A stretch of DNA of 5,308 bases from an uncultured Lachnospiraceae bacterium (lineage in GTDB: Bacteria; Bacillota; Clostridia; Lachnospirales; Lachnospiraceae): the NCBI GenBank assembly GCA_945827765.1, contig CALZPS010000126.1, positions 1 to 5,308 of the forward strand, in the 5' to 3' direction. The position numbers were made by a program, and so were the translations under genes. Under the pieces are notes generated by a model that had not been told where the DNA came from, did no database searches, and saw nothing but the letters and a program-made list of their open reading frames with translations. Shown in pieces: positions 5,184 through 5,308 of the stretch (position 1 is the first letter of the stretch; every line of letters starts with the position of its first letter).

Positions 5184-5308
5184 TTATTTTTTTTTGTAAT
5201 CTTGATTTTCATCATCTTCCCACAGGCAGCCGCCCTTGTTCTCCCGCTTGGTACGGTACATCACCTGATCCGCTCGTTCGATGAATTGGGCAGACAAGTT
5301 TTCCTCCC
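5184..5308 (-). CDS. GGDEF-domain protein (diguanylate cyclase type), C-terminal end only
   Basis: The minus-strand frame from the window edge (first full codon at 5306) runs 40 codons to TAA at 5186-5184. It contains [16 protein letters not shown], which matches the last helix of GGDEF domains (pattern RADxxMYxxK), followed by a short acidic-then-lysine tail. GGDEF proteins make cyclic di-GMP from two GTP. The catalytic GG(D/E)EF loop lies outside the window, so activity cannot be judged. It stops 19 nt before the guaA start with no terminator between them, so the two are probably co-transcribed. The last three codons before the stop are AAA AAA AAA, a nine-A homopolymer. Partial at the right edge. 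Confidence 0.78.
   Translation of the reverse strand, partial: EENLSAQFIERADQVMYRTKRENKGGCLWEDDENQDYKKK

Noticed and set aside
5165..5215. Longer guaA start at 5215
   Set aside because: It overlaps the GGDEF gene end, lacks a good SD, and would place the real SD (GGAGG) inside the protein.

Overview
The window looks like a low-to-mid GC Firmicutes chromosome, most likely a gut-type Clostridia and probably Lachnospiraceae. The grounds are a T-box leader on thrS, strong SD sequences, AT-rich spacers beside GC-rich structured repeats, and the protein flavour of ThrRS and GuaA. This placement is inference; no database was consulted.

Layout. Bases 1-186 hold one copy of a GC-rich structured repeat (25-113), an 18-bp perfect hairpin (110-148) and a minus-strand intrinsic terminator (145-186). 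Bases 187-640 hold no convincing protein gene. They do contain a consensus-like minus-strand promoter (569-597) flanked by palindromes, and a 14-bp direct repeat. Promoter plus terminator define a candidate transcript of about 415 nt with no good ORF, the main unexplained element here. Bases 738-1503 are a collapsed thiamine operon on the minus strand. Pieces of thiM, thiE and thiC are stitched together by large deletions and frameshifts, so none can be functional. A second copy of the structured repeat (1617-1706) lies just upstream of the thiM start, so the two copies bracket the decayed region in the same orientation.

From 1741 rightwards the window carries working genes. A 25/26-bp tandem repeat precedes an extended -10 promoter (1794-1821), a complete T-box leader with threonine specifier ACC, its intrinsic terminator, and thrS (653 aa). 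An intrinsic terminator follows thrS. A second perfect stem-loop then separates it from the convergent minus-strand guaA. This guaA encodes only the ATP-pyrophosphatase and dimerisation parts of GMP synthase, with no glutaminase domain. Immediately upstream of guaA, and cut by the window edge, is the C-terminus of a GGDEF (diguanylate cyclase type) protein. Its last codons are a nine-A run 19 nt before the guaA start.

How the parts work together: thrS is controlled by tRNA-Thr charging through the T-box. guaA makes GMP, the precursor of the GTP that GGDEF enzymes use, although a functional link between those two neighbours is only a guess. The thi remnant implies the strain has lost this locus for thiazole salvage and HMP synthesis, and may depend on other copies or external thiamine. 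No CRISPR array, tRNA, rRNA or intact transposase was seen.
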